A stretch of DNA of 64,000 bases from positions 102,854-166,853 of the forward strand of contig JAFDXE010000004.1 of the NCBI GenBank assembly GCA_018268085.1. The letters are read 5' to 3'. The notes beneath the pieces were generated by a model. It saw nothing but the letters and a program-made list of their open reading frames with translations, was not told the origin of the DNA and did not search any database. The translations under genes and the position numbers were made by a program. Source of the stretch: Bacteroidota bacterium. Lineage in GTDB: Bacteria; Bacteroidota; Bacteroidia; Chitinophagales; Chitinophagaceae. Numbering within the stretch: the first letter of the stretch is position 1; each line of letters begins with the position of its first letter. Below are positions 36,562 to 46,234 of the stretch, piece by piece.

Positions 36562-39282
36562 TTGAAAACAAAACTACTGCTGATTGTCTCCTTATTCATT
36601 CATTGCTTCGCCAAAAGCCAGTCCACACAATACTGGCAACAAAACGTCGACTATACCATCGACGTATCCCTGAACGATACCTTAAAAACGCTCGATGGCT
36701 ATGTGAGCATGCAATACCAGAACAATTCTCCCGATACATTGCACTTCATCTGGTTTCATCTCTGGCCCAATGCGTACAAAAATGATAAAACGGCTTTCAG
36801 TGATCAATTACTTGAAAACGGCCGGACCGATTTTTATTTCAGCAACGAACAACAAAAAGGTTATATCAATCGCCTCGATTTTAAAGTTGACAAAATAACC
36901 GCATACACTGAAGATCATCCGCAACACCAGGACATTATCAAGTTACGTTTACCGGTTCCACTGCCGCCGCATCAATCTGTAAAAATTGAAACCCCATTTC
37001 ATGTAAAACTTCCTCAGAATTTTTCAAGAGGCGGCTATATCGGCCAATCATTCCAGGTTACCCAATGGTATCCGAAACCAGCCGTGTACGACCGTAAAGG
37101 CTGGCACGAAATGCCTTACCTCGACCAGGGTGAATTTTATAGTGAGTTTGGACAATACAATGTTCAGGTAACGGTTCCAAAGGCCTACGTAGTTGCAGCT
37201 ACTGGTTTATTGAAGGAAACTATCGATAATGGATACACGAAAACACTGCAGTACCAGCAAAACAATATACACGACTTCGCCTGGTTTGCCGATAAGGATT
37301 TTGAAGTGATGCACGACACAATGCAGCTACCCACTCATACTGTTGAATTGTATGCCTATCATTTTAAAAACAAAAATAATAGCTGGTATTCGGTAATGAG
37401 CACGATTAAATCTGCCATACGTTCCAAAAGCAGATTGATGGGCGAATACCCTTATGAGATCATGTCGGTTGTTGAAAAACCCGGCAAAGATGACAATGAC
37501 GGTATGGAATACCCCACAATCGTGTGGGTAGGTTCGCCGGCAATAGAATTGATTCAACATGAAATCGGGCACAACTGGCTATATGGCATTCTCGCATCCA
37601 ACGAACGAAGGTATCCCTGGATGGATGAGGGCATGAATACCTATTACGATAACAGGTATGAAGAGGAACAAAGGAAACAGCCTGAAATGAAAGTAAAAGG
37701 AAAAAATGCATTTATCCTTAACCGCATTCCGGATGATTCGCCCGGCTTATTATTAAGAACAATAACGGCTGTTAAAAAAGATCAACCGATAGAAACCAGT
37801 TCAGAAAAATTTACAAGGGAAAATTATGAAGCCATTGCTTATGAAAAATCTGCATTGTGGATGAAGTCGCTGGAAAATACACTTGGAAAAACGCTCTTCG
37901 ATAGCGTTATGCATGCCTACTTCAATCAATGGAAATTCAGGCATCCTTATCCCGAAGATTTTAAAGAAGTAGCAGAAAATGTTTCCGGGAAAAATTTAGA
38001 CAGCAATTTTTCATTGTTATACACTAAAGGAAATCTGGCAGCAGCACAAAAAAAACGAATCCGTTTTTCCAGCTTTTTTAATTTAAAAGAAAACGACAAA
38101 TTCAATTATATCTGCATAGCGCCTGCCATAGGATACAACCTGTACGATAAATTTATGATTGGCGCACTGATTCATAACTATACGCTACCGCAAACAAAAT
38201 TCCGGTTCGTTATTGCACCCATGTATGCTACAGGATCTAAAGACATTACCTTCATCGGCAGGATGAGTTACAGCATCTTCGGTAACAATGGAAGCAAAAC
38301 AGAATTTGCTGTCAGCGGCGCAAAGTTCAATACAGATGAATACACCGATTCTACCGGCAAAAAAAATTACCTGCCCTTTTCAAAAATTGTTCCTACCCTT
38401 ACATACATTTTTCCAAATAAAAATCCACGAAGCCCAATTGTAAAATATATACAATGGAAAACATTTTTCATACAAGAAACCGGTCTGTCATTTACAAGAG
38501 ATACCATCAACCAGGTAAATATTATTCGTTATCCTTCTGAAAGCCGTTACCTCAACCAGCTACGTTTTGCAATTGAAAACTATCGTGTGTTGTATCCCTA
38601 TGATGCTACGATAAAAGCTGAACAGGGAAAAGGTTTTATCAGACTTGACCTTACCGCAAATTATTTCTTTAACTACGCAAAAGGTGGTGGATTAAACCTT
38701 CGCTTTTTTGCCGGGAAATTTATGTACACCGGCGACAAAACATTTCTCACACAATATGAAACAGATCGTTACCACCTGAACCTTACGGGACCAAAAGGTT
38801 ATGAAGACTATACTTACAGCAATTATTTTATCGGAAGAAACGAATTCGACGGATTATCCAATCAGCAAATCATGATGAGAGATGGTGGCTTTAAAGTAAG
38901 AACAGATCTGCTCAGTAGCAAAACAGGCAAAACAGATGATTGGTTAACAGCTATCAACTTTACAACTACCATTCCCAAAAAATTAAATCCGTTGGAATTA
39001 TTACCGATAAAAATTCCACTGAAAATATTTTTCGATATCGGCACTTACGCTGAAGCCTGGAAAACCGACCAGGGAACCGGACGATTTTTATACGACGCAG
39101 GCTTTCAGCTTTCTTTATTCAAAGATGTACTGAATATTTATTTCCCGGTAACGTACAGCAAAGTGTATAAAGATTATTTCAAATCCACCATCAGTGAAAA
39201 AATATTTAAAAAGAATATTGCTTTCAGTATCGATATTCAGAAAATATCACTGAGAAAATTATTTCCCCAAATTAGTTTTTAA
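36562..39282 (+). CDS. M1 family zinc aminopeptidase-like protein (gluzincin) with long C-terminal region
   Basis: The 906-residue protein starts at TTG, read as Met, giving a clean signal peptide KTKLLLIVSLFIHCFAKSQ; no in-frame ATG exists nearby upstream. The M1 beta domain is followed by the catalytic motif HEIGHNW (His 333, Glu 334, His 337) with the third zinc ligand Glu 356 in WMDEGMNTYYDN. The exopeptidase motif is less typical (DGMEYP instead of GAMEN). From about residue 500 on, a barrel-like region with many aromatic strands follows, suggesting an outer membrane or surface location. The next gene overlaps by one base (TAATG). It is expected to trim peptides outside the cytoplasm. 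The C-terminal function is not known. Confidence 0.9.
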   Translation: MKTKLLLIVSLFIHCFAKSQSTQYWQQNVDYTIDVSLNDTLKTLDGYVSMQYQNNSPDTLHFIWFHLWPNAYKNDKTAFSDQLLENGRTDFYFSNEQQKGYINRLDFKVDKITAYTEDHPQHQDIIKLRLPVPLPPHQSVKIETPFHVKLPQNFSRGGYIGQSFQVTQWYPKPAVYDRKGWHEMPYLDQGEFYSEFGQYNVQVTVPKAYVVAATGLLKETIDNGYTKTLQYQQNNIHDFAWFADKDFEVMHDTMQLPTHTVELYAYHFKNKNNSWYSVMSTIKSAIRSKSRLMGEYPYEIMSVVEKPGKDDNDGMEYPTIVWVGSPAIELIQHEIGHNWLYGILASNERRYPWMDEGMNTYYDNRYEEEQRKQPEMKVKGKNAFILNRIPDDSPGLLLRTITAVKKDQPIETSSEKFTRENYEAIAYEKSALWMKSLENTLGKTLFDSVMHAYFNQWKFRHPYPEDFKEVAENVSGKNLDSNFSLLYTKGNLAAAQKKRIRFSSFFNLKENDKFNYICIAPAIGYNLYDKFMIGALIHNYTLPQTKFRFVIAPMYATGSKDITFIGRMSYSIFGNNGSKTEFAVSGAKFNTDEYTDSTGKKNYLPFSKIVPTLTYIFPNKNPRSPIVKYIQWKTFFIQETGLSFTRDTINQVNIIRYPSESRYLNQLRFAIENYRVLYPYDATIKAEQGKGFIRLDLTANYFFNYAKGGGLNLRFFAGKFMYTGDKTFLTQYETDRYHLNLTGPKGYEDYTYSNYFIGRNEFDGLSNQQIMMRDGGFKVRTDLLSSKTGKTDDWLTAINFTTTIPKKLNPLELLPIKIPLKIFFDIGTYAEAWKTDQGTGRFLYDAGFQLSLFKDVLNIYFPVTYSKVYKDYFKSTISEKIFKKNIAFSIDIQKISLRKLFPQISF

Positions 39283-40205
39283 TGCAGATCACGTACCTGG
39301 AACATAAAGACATTGATAAAGTAAAATGGAATGATTGTATAGATCAGGCGCAGAACAGTTTATTATATGCCCATTCCTATTATTTAAGTTGCATGTCGCA
39401 CCATTGGGATGCAATTGTGCTGGGCGATTATGAAGCCGTGATGCCGGTAACCTGGAAAACGAAATGGGGCATCAGGTATATTTACCAGCCTGCATTCATT
39501 CAACAGGGCGGCATTTTTTTTAAGAAAGATATAGATCAGCAAATCGTTGCTTTATTCATCGAAGAAATAATGAAGCGTTTTCGTTTTGCAGAATTCACAC
39601 TCAACTACGCAACACCGTTAGCAAACTCAATTCCGGGCATTCAAATTCAGCAACGCAACAACTATATTTTAGATTTGAACCGCAGCTACGAAGAATTGTA
39701 TGAAAATTACGATCCATCTTTCACCAAAAGCCTTAGAAGAACGAAAAAATTCAACATGCTGTATATTGATTCTTCCAATTACCAGAAGATCATAGAACTG
39801 TATAAGAACCTATACAGCCAGCGGTTACCATACATCTCACAAAAGAGTTACATACAATTTCAATTGATCTGCCGAAGGCTTGTTCATGATGGTAAAGTAA
39901 TCGTTCGGCACGCACGTAACAGCGAAAATAAGTTACTGGCTTCTGTAATTTTACTGAGAGAAGGCAACAGGTTATACAATATGATCTCCTGTATTACTAA
40001 TGACGGGAAAAGAGTGGAAGCAAATTATTTTTTATACGACCGGATTTTAAATGAATTTTCAAATAGCAACCTGGTATTTGATTTTGAAGGCTCAGACGTG
40101 GAAGGCATTGCATCTTTCTACAAAAAATTCAATCCGCAAAATCAGCCTTACCCATTTATAAAATATAACCAGTTACCGGCATTGGTGAAACTATTCAAAA
40201 GATAA
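39282..40205 (+). CDS. FemAB/GNAT-like acyltransferase
   Basis: The 307-residue protein has the FemAB layout of two GNAT-like halves. The N-terminal half contains SLLYAHSYYLSCMSHHWDAIVLGDYEAV. The central part (YEELYENYDPSFTKSLRRTKK) resembles the nucleotide/CoA-like binding region, and the C-terminal half has LFYKF-type segments (DFEGSDVEGIASFYKKFNP). Related proteins add amino acids to peptidoglycan precursors or acylate small molecules. No membrane segment is present. It is translationally coupled to the M1 peptidase gene by TAATG, so the two may act in one process, such as peptide recycling or wall modification; this is inference. Confidence 0.75.
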   Translation: MQITYLEHKDIDKVKWNDCIDQAQNSLLYAHSYYLSCMSHHWDAIVLGDYEAVMPVTWKTKWGIRYIYQPAFIQQGGIFFKKDIDQQIVALFIEEIMKRFRFAEFTLNYATPLANSIPGIQIQQRNNYILDLNRSYEELYENYDPSFTKSLRRTKKFNMLYIDSSNYQKIIELYKNLYSQRLPYISQKSYIQFQLICRRLVHDGKVIVRHARNSENKLLASVILLREGNRLYNMISCITNDGKRVEANYFLYDRILNEFSNSNLVFDFEGSDVEGIASFYKKFNPQNQPYPFIKYNQLPALVKLFKR

Positions 40206-40222
40206 AATCAACATCCCATTAT

Positions 40223-41059
40223 TCAGGGTTTGCGAATCACAAACAATTTCTCTCCTGGTTGTGTTGCATGAATGGCATAATGATCAATATCTGCCTGCGG
40301 CAATAACTCAACAATAAATCCAACACTTTTCAACCGGTGCATGTAATCATTCAATTCAAATATTCTTACATGGTCTTCCTGGCCGAATAATGCAGATTGT
40401 TTAGCCGGATCATTGATTGCAGGTTCTTCAATCGTAGTTGCAATCGTTTCAGAATACGGAACCTGTAAAATAGCCAGTCCGCCCGGTTTTAATACCCGGT
40501 ACATTTCACGCATCGCTTTTCGATCATCAGGAATATGTTCCAGTATATGATTGGCAACGAGTATATCAAAACTATTGTCAGTGAAAGTAAACTTTGTTGC
40601 ATCCTGCCTTTGTACATCTTTCACAATGCTCATGTATATTTCGGGCATAAGGTCGGCTGTAGTTACAGCCGCTTTTTCTCTCAGATAAATGCTCACCTTT
40701 CTTTCCGGCGATAAATGCAATACTTTTTTGCCCTCAAGATTCACTTTGTCTTTTAAGTAAGCAATGATCAAACGTTCACGGGCTGTGGACATGCAATTGG
40801 GACAAAGAATATGTTCTCCATATCCGGCAATCACCTGATTTTTGTCAAGTGCATTTTTATTTTCTGAAGACGGAAGATCGGGAACAAACCTGCTATAGGA
40901 TGATCCGCAAACATTACATAAATACCCGCTTCCTGCATATTGCTGGTATTCTTTTTTATACTGCCTGTTTCTTGCGGCGAATTTCCTGGAATGGTAATAA
41001 GATAACAGCGGATAGTAAACGCCAATAGCTTTTAATATGTTTTTTATACCCCTGGTCAT
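40223..41059 (-). CDS. Class I SAM-dependent methyltransferase with N-terminal zinc finger
   Basis: The protein has 278 residues. Two Cys pairs (CNVCGSSYSRF near 48 and CPNC near 86) form a zinc ribbon before the methyltransferase fold. The SAM-binding region is VLHLSPERKVS, with TTADLMPE as the acidic loop, FDILVANHILEHI as motif IV, and MYRVLKPGGLAILQVPY after it. The combination is common in Bacteroidota and often lies near glycan or cell-wall genes. The substrate is unknown. It follows ispD by 28 bp and is probably in the same operon. Confidence 0.88.
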   Translation of the reverse strand: MTRGIKNILKAIGVYYPLLSYYHSRKFAARNRQYKKEYQQYAGSGYLCNVCGSSYSRFVPDLPSSENKNALDKNQVIAGYGEHILCPNCMSTARERLIIAYLKDKVNLEGKKVLHLSPERKVSIYLREKAAVTTADLMPEIYMSIVKDVQRQDATKFTFTDNSFDILVANHILEHIPDDRKAMREMYRVLKPGGLAILQVPYSETIATTIEEPAINDPAKQSALFGQEDHVRIFELNDYMHRLKSVGFIVELLPQADIDHYAIHATQPGEKLFVIRKP

Positions 41060-41087
41060 TGTATCTTTCTGGTAGTTTATAACTGCA

Positions 41088-41762
41088 TTAGTCTGCCGAC
41101 ATTTCTAATAGTTGCGCTGCCAATTGCAGGTCAACAGGTCGTGTTAGTTTAATATTATTGTCATCTCCCTCAACCAGGTGAATTTTTAAGCCGAACGCTT
41201 CAACCACTGTAGCTTCGTCTGTGAATTTATCCTTGTAGTCGATGGTAAAGGCAGGCAATAAAATTTTACTGTAAAAAGCCTGGGGCGTTTGTACGAGCCT
41301 AACCAGGTTCCTGTCAAGTACTTCATTTCCATCTTCTGTAATCAGGCGCAAACTATCTTTTGCTTTAATTACCGGAACGGCAGATCCAAATTCGATCACG
41401 GCATCATAACATCTTCTGATCAGTTCAGGTTGTACAAGGCAACGCACTGCATCATGAACAAACACTACACTGTCTTCATCAACCAACTGCAAGCCGTTTT
41501 GTACGGAATGAAAACGCGTTCTTCCGCCGATCGTAATTTTTATTTTACTATAATCGAAAAAGGCATCAATAATTTCCTGCCCTGCAGCTACATGTTCTTC
41601 TGGCAAAACCAATATGATGATGCAATCATTGTACGCTTCTAAAAAAGCTTTTATTGTATAATACAGAACCGGCTTTCCGTGTAAGATGAGGAATTGTTTG
41701 GGGGTTGAGCTGTTCATCCGGCTCCCGCTTCCTCCTGCAACTACTACCGCAAATTTTTTCAT
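41088..41762 (-). CDS. ispD: 2-C-methyl-D-erythritol 4-phosphate cytidylyltransferase
   Basis: The 224-residue protein carries the nucleotidyltransferase signature VVAGGSGSRMNSSTPKQF at the N-terminus, VFVHDAVRCLV in the middle, LVQTPQAFYS and TDEATVVEAFG, and the C-terminal NNIKLTRPVDL of IspD. It couples CTP to methylerythritol phosphate in the non-mevalonate isoprenoid pathway, in the cytoplasm. It is a monofunctional enzyme (no IspF fusion). It shares an operon with the methyltransferase gene downstream. Confidence 0.96.
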   Translation of the reverse strand: MKKFAVVVAGGSGSRMNSSTPKQFLILHGKPVLYYTIKAFLEAYNDCIIILVLPEEHVAAGQEIIDAFFDYSKIKITIGGRTRFHSVQNGLQLVDEDSVVFVHDAVRCLVQPELIRRCYDAVIEFGSAVPVIKAKDSLRLITEDGNEVLDRNLVRLVQTPQAFYSKILLPAFTIDYKDKFTDEATVVEAFGLKIHLVEGDDNNIKLTRPVDLQLAAQLLEMSAD

Positions 41763-41912
41763 GTGCTTTCAAAAAAATAATTGGAGTTTACCGGGGAAAT
41801 TTCCCAATGATAAACTCCAAACGAAAATAGTGGAATATTGCTATATCTGATGAATGTGTGATTAAAGAAATTACATCCTGTGCATTATTTTTTGAAGCAG
41901 TTAAAGGGCATG

Positions 41913-42863
41913 CTAATCTTTATAAATACCGATGACCATTTCACCATCGCTGTTTTTCATGGCACGGTACATTCCGGCGCTGTTAAAAACCATCGCCGTA
42001 TTGCCCTGTGCATCTACGCCGATCATGCCGCCCTCTCCTTCCATATCAACTAATTTGTGGTGAACAATTTCGTTCATGGCATCCAGCAAAGACAGGCCTT
42101 TGTATTCCATCAGGCAATTAACCGAATGGGCTGCTACGGCCCTGATAAAAGGCTCTCCATGGCCGGTACAACTTATGGCACAGGTTGCATTGTTTGCATA
42201 GGTTCCGGCGCCGATGATCGGGCTGTCGCCGATGCGGCCATATTTTTTATTGGTCATACCTCCGGTGCTGGTAGCTGCGGCGATGTTACCATTCATATCA
42301 CAGGCCACCGCTCCAACGGTTCCGAATTTTTTATCTCTCATCAATTCTTCAAGGTTCGAATGCGTATGATCCAAAGAATAATTATCGCTGTCTCTCATTT
42401 CCTTCCACTGGTCGTAACGGAACTGTGAGAAAAAATATTCATCCGGTTCCAGTTTTATTCCCTGCTTTATCGCGAAATCATTAGCTCCTTTACCGCTAAG
42501 AAAAACGTGATTGCTGTTCACCATAACTTCTGTTGCCAGTTCTATCGGATTGCGTACATTTCTAACTGCAGCAACGGCCCCGGCTTCCAGCGTTTGTCCG
42601 TCCATGATAGCTGCATCCATTTCCTGTACACCTTTTTTAGTGAATACAGAACCACGCCCTGCATTAAACAATAAATTATCTTCCAGCACAACAACAGCAG
42701 CTTTGATGGCATTAACGGCAGTACCACCCTGTTCCAAAACGGCATAACCTGCATTCAGTGCTTCTTCAAGAGCGACAATATAGGCTTCTTCCAGTTGGGG
42801 AGTCATATCAGATTTCAGAATCGTTCCGGCTCCTCCATGGATAACAATCGAGAATTTTTGCAT
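41913..42863 (-). CDS. Isoaspartyl peptidase/L-asparaginase (plant-type Ntn hydrolase)
   Basis: The protein has 316 residues from ATG at 42861-42863 (MQKFSIVIHGGAG); the upstream TTG extension is not conserved-looking. The Ntn-hydrolase site is KFGTVGAVACD, with nucleophile Thr 182 at the new N-terminus after self-cleavage. The substrate loop is GRIGDSPIIGAGTYA and CTGHGE follows. The enzyme hydrolyses beta-aspartyl dipeptides and L-asparagine. There is no signal peptide, so it is cytoplasmic. It is apparently transcribed alone, with about 140 bp on each side. Confidence 0.95.
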   Translation of the reverse strand: MQKFSIVIHGGAGTILKSDMTPQLEEAYIVALEEALNAGYAVLEQGGTAVNAIKAAVVVLEDNLLFNAGRGSVFTKKGVQEMDAAIMDGQTLEAGAVAAVRNVRNPIELATEVMVNSNHVFLSGKGANDFAIKQGIKLEPDEYFFSQFRYDQWKEMRDSDNYSLDHTHSNLEELMRDKKFGTVGAVACDMNGNIAAATSTGGMTNKKYGRIGDSPIIGAGTYANNATCAISCTGHGEPFIRAVAAHSVNCLMEYKGLSLLDAMNEIVHHKLVDMEGEGGMIGVDAQGNTAMVFNSAGMYRAMKNSDGEMVIGIYKD

Positions 42864-43001
42864 AATAATGTAAGAATTACCCTCCAAAAATATCTAATTT
42901 AAGGTCATATAGCATCTAATCTTTTTTTGAAATGCTTGAACACTTATCAAGGAATGATAACGTTCATTTAATATTTGCTAATCTTAATTGCCGAAAGAAA
43001 A

Positions 43002-43733
43002 TCAATTGAATTTGTAGCTGAAAAGCGCTTCTGCATTTATAACCACCTGTCCATGTAATATTTCTCTTAAAAAGCCTGGTATTATTTCCGCCTGCGGGAA
43101 ACGTGTTGCTAACATTTTTTCTGTAGAGTCGAACGCATTCCTGTTGAGGTAATCCGGCTTAAGCCTGCATTCAATTTTATAGGGCAAGGGATTTTCTGTA
43201 AGGAACTTTCGCCAACCGGTATCTCCACCATTGGTTTTTTCATATTCAGAAATTCCCTGTTCAGGAGTGAATATATAAATCTTACTAAACAAGGTGGTTG
43301 CAGCCAGCATTGCTGAATCCCGTAATAAACTATCCGGTGAATATTTATTTTTAATGAATATGGAGAAATGACGGTCATTCAAATATCGCTTCATTAAAAA
43401 TTTTTGCAGATTAACTTTAATGTAACCGACTGAATTGCGAGGTAAATAATCCTGGAGGCCGGATGCATACAAATCTTCCTGGATGGTAGTTGACAACATA
43501 TCCGATGCATTGGCAGATGAATCAATCTTATCAGTGCCAGGCCACAAGGTTCCTATGATTTGAAGTGAAACGGCATTTCCTGTTCCGGAACGTTTAGTAC
43601 TATCTGCAGATTGAATGAAAGCATAGATGCCGGCAGTATCAAGCCTGGCCCATTTATTTTTTACCAGATCAACATTTTTATGCTGAACACAGGAAATAAA
43701 AATAACCAGGAATAGTACTGATGAATGTTTCAT
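43002..43733 (-). CDS. Putative lipoprotein of unknown function
   Basis: The 243-residue protein has a short lipoprotein signal (VLFLVIFISC), with the lipobox Cys at about 15, followed by a charged mature part. It contains VSLQIIGTLWPGTDK and a long alpha/beta-looking region without Cys motifs. No family was recognised. The gene starts 3 bp after the heptose kinase gene and should be co-transcribed with it and with the APC permease. It is expected on the periplasmic face of the inner or outer membrane. Confidence 0.75.
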   Translation of the reverse strand: MKHSSVLFLVIFISCVQHKNVDLVKNKWARLDTAGIYAFIQSADSTKRSGTGNAVSLQIIGTLWPGTDKIDSSANASDMLSTTIQEDLYASGLQDYLPRNSVGYIKVNLQKFLMKRYLNDRHFSIFIKNKYSPDSLLRDSAMLAATTLFSKIYIFTPEQGISEYEKTNGGDTGWRKFLTENPLPYKIECRLKPDYLNRNAFDSTEKMLATRFPQAEIIPGFLREILHGQVVINAEALFSYKFN

Positions 43734-43736
43734 ATT

Positions 43737-44729
43737 TTATTGCAGCAAGTGCCTGCATTCATTCAGCAGTTTATCTTTATTGATCGCAACCGTTCCCACT
43801 TCTTCACAAACCAGGCCTCCGGCGATGTTCGACATTTCTGCCATTAACCGTACATCTCTTGTTGCTGCATACACAACAGAAGCAACGGCAATTACGGTAT
43901 CTCCTGCTCCACTCACATCGGCTATACTGCGTACATGCGTAGGGATGATCGACTGTTCGTTGCCGGTTTGATAAAACACACCTTTTTCCGACAGGGTTAT
44001 GAATGAAATGCGGTGCTGAAGTTTTTCATGCAGGGCGTTGTGAATTTCAGACAACAATGCAGGTGTTACTTCATCACTGATGATATTCAATCCTTCTTTT
44101 GCTTCATGAAGATTGGGTTTGAAAATATCTGTGTTCCTGTATTCAAAGAAATTTTTTCTTTTCGGATCTACTGCAGTGAGTACATTATTCTTACGGCACA
44201 AGTTAATTACCTCTCCGATAACGAAAGGCGTAAGCACACCTTTATTATAATCTTCCAGGATAACAATATCCGGTTTTTCGGTTGAGATGTATTGTCCGAA
44301 TGAAGCAACCAGTCGTTGTTCCTCGGCTGCACTGAGTGGTTTTGTAATTTCAGCATCCAGTCGCATCATGTGCTGATTGCGACTGATGATGCGGATCTTA
44401 TTTGTAGTAATGCGCTGATCGCTTTTTAAAATATAATCTGTGTTGATATGATTGGCCTGCAATAAACCAATCAACTGATCTCCTTCATCATCGTTACCTG
44501 TTACACTGATAGCATGCACCATGGCTCCCAGCGATTGAATATTCAGTGCAACATTACCGGCACCACCAATTCGTTGTTCTTTTTTTGTTACGGCTACAAC
44601 AGGCACCGGTGCCTCTGGTGAAATACGTTCTACCTTTCCCCACCAGTATGTATCCAGCATCATGTCGCCGATTACAGCAACTTTAATTTTTGAGAAGGAC
44701 TGAAAGAGTGTTTCAAAATCTACCGGCAT
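43737..44729 (-). CDS. D-glycero-beta-D-manno-heptose-7-phosphate kinase (HldE1/RfaE1-like PfkB kinase)
   Basis: The protein has 330 residues from ATG at 44727-44729 (MPVDFETLFQSF), one base after the stop of the permease gene. The PfkB kinase fold is shown by VAVIGDMMLDTYWWGKVERISPEAPVPVV, RIGGAGNVALNIQSLGA, DYNKG, DPKRKNF and the C-terminal DVSGAGDTVIAV with the catalytic Asp. WWGKVERISPEAPVPVV is typical of heptose-7-phosphate kinases of LPS core synthesis. Here it is a stand-alone domain without the adenylyltransferase half. It is expected to act in the cytoplasm in ADP-heptose synthesis. Confidence 0.92.
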   Translation of the reverse strand: MPVDFETLFQSFSKIKVAVIGDMMLDTYWWGKVERISPEAPVPVVAVTKKEQRIGGAGNVALNIQSLGAMVHAISVTGNDDEGDQLIGLLQANHINTDYILKSDQRITTNKIRIISRNQHMMRLDAEITKPLSAAEEQRLVASFGQYISTEKPDIVILEDYNKGVLTPFVIGEVINLCRKNNVLTAVDPKRKNFFEYRNTDIFKPNLHEAKEGLNIISDEVTPALLSEIHNALHEKLQHRISFITLSEKGVFYQTGNEQSIIPTHVRSIADVSGAGDTVIAVASVVYAATRDVRLMAEMSNIAGGLVCEEVGTVAINKDKLLNECRHLLQ

Positions 44730-44730
44730 A

Positions 44731-46149
44731 TCAATTCTTATTTTTATTAGCAACTGCAATATAATAAATCGGGATTCCTGCCAGTACAATGGCTAATCCC
44801 CAGCCGGCATATACCGGTTTGTACCAGATCAGTAAAACACAAAAAGCTATTGCCATGAGTATATACATAATGGGCAATACAGGATAACCGAAAGCCTTAT
44901 ACGGCCTGTCGGCATCGGGTTTCTTTTTCCTTAATATAAAAATTCCCAGTATCGTTAGGGCATAGAACAATACCACAACAAAAGAAATCATATCCAGCAG
45001 GTCTCCGTATTTTCCACTTAAGCAAAGCACAGATGCCACGGCGCATTGAATCCACAGTGCGAATTCCGGCACATCATGTTTGTTAAGTTCGCCTGTTTTC
45101 TTAAAGAACAAACCATCTTTTGCCATCGTGTAGTAAACCCTTGCTCCGGCGAGTATCAACCCGTTGTTGCATCCGAATGTGGAGATCATGATCATCACCG
45201 CAATTACATAGGTGCCGATGTTCCCAAAAATGGCATTACTAGCGGCAACGGCTACCCGATCCTGTGGTGCATGTGCAATTTCATTCAACGGTAACACGTA
45301 TAAGTACATCAGGTTGGCCAGTACGTAAATCAATGTTACGATAAGCGTGCCCAGGAATAAACTAAGCCCGATATTTCTTTTAGGATTTTTTACTTCACCG
45401 GCGATGAACGTAACATTGTTCCATGCATCACTGCTGAATATTGATCCTACCATTGAAGCTGCAATCGCACCGAGCACAGCAGTTCCAACAACGGAGCTGG
45501 TAGTTCCATCACCGGCAATTGATTTCATGGTCCAGGCATCACTCCAATTGGCGCTCCATACGCCGGGTTTAGAGGCAAGCAGGAACCCGAACCCGATCAA
45601 GCCGAACAGGGAAAGAAGTTTTACAACAGTAAATGTTGTTTGAATCATCTTTCCTCCTTTCACACCTTTGGTATTAATATAGGTAAGAAACACGATCAGT
45701 GCGATGGAAACAAACTGCGCAGGATATAATTTTAAGAAGCCGGTTTGAAAAATGATATTGTCATCTGTTATTTCAAGAGCATGTATGAAGTAACCTGCGA
45801 ATTTAGAAAACGCAACCCCTACAGCGGCAATGGTTGCGGTTTGAATCACGGCAAAAAAACTCCAGCCGTATAAGAACCCTGCAAGCGGATTAAAAGCTTC
45901 TTTTAAATAAACATATTGTCCTCCCGCTTTCGGATACATGCTGCTGAGTTCCCCGTAGCTCAATGCGGCGGTAAGTGTCATAAAACCGGTGATAAGCCAT
46001 ATCGCAATCAACCAGCCAGCGCTGCCAACATTGCGGGTAATATCGGCACTCACGATAAATATACCCGAACCGATCATGGAACCTGCAACGATCATGGTTG
46101 CATCCAGCAGACCTAATGTGGGTTTAAAAGACTGATGTGTATCACTCAT
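44731..46149 (-). CDS. APC family amino acid permease
   Basis: This is a 472-residue inner membrane transporter with about twelve hydrophobic segments. The first helix motif is MIVAGSMIGSGIFIVSADI, which provides the unwound substrate-binding Gly-Ser-Gly of APC transporters. GELSSMYPKAGGQYVYLKEAF follows, typical of LAT/amino acid exchangers. It ends in TGA (44731-44733), which shows that TGA is a normal stop codon in this genome. It is the first gene of an operon with the heptose kinase and a lipoprotein. Confidence 0.93.
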   Translation of the reverse strand: MSDTHQSFKPTLGLLDATMIVAGSMIGSGIFIVSADITRNVGSAGWLIAIWLITGFMTLTAALSYGELSSMYPKAGGQYVYLKEAFNPLAGFLYGWSFFAVIQTATIAAVGVAFSKFAGYFIHALEITDDNIIFQTGFLKLYPAQFVSIALIVFLTYINTKGVKGGKMIQTTFTVVKLLSLFGLIGFGFLLASKPGVWSANWSDAWTMKSIAGDGTTSSVVGTAVLGAIAASMVGSIFSSDAWNNVTFIAGEVKNPKRNIGLSLFLGTLIVTLIYVLANLMYLYVLPLNEIAHAPQDRVAVAASNAIFGNIGTYVIAVMIMISTFGCNNGLILAGARVYYTMAKDGLFFKKTGELNKHDVPEFALWIQCAVASVLCLSGKYGDLLDMISFVVVLFYALTILGIFILRKKKPDADRPYKAFGYPVLPIMYILMAIAFCVLLIWYKPVYAGWGLAIVLAGIPIYYIAVANKNKN

Positions 46150-46182
46150 AATACAGTTGGATTTACTGGTTGTTTACTATGC

Positions 46183-46210
46183 AAAAAAAATCCCGTTGCT
46201 ATAACGGGAT
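46183..46210 (-). terminator. Intrinsic terminator of the OmpH-like gene
   Basis: An 8-bp stem (ATCCCGTT/AACGGGAT) with a 5-nt loop is followed in minus-strand direction by a run of eight T. It starts about 25 bp after the OmpH-like stop codon. Confidence 0.9.
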
Positions 46211-46234
46211 TCAAGTTAACTAAATCTGTTTATA

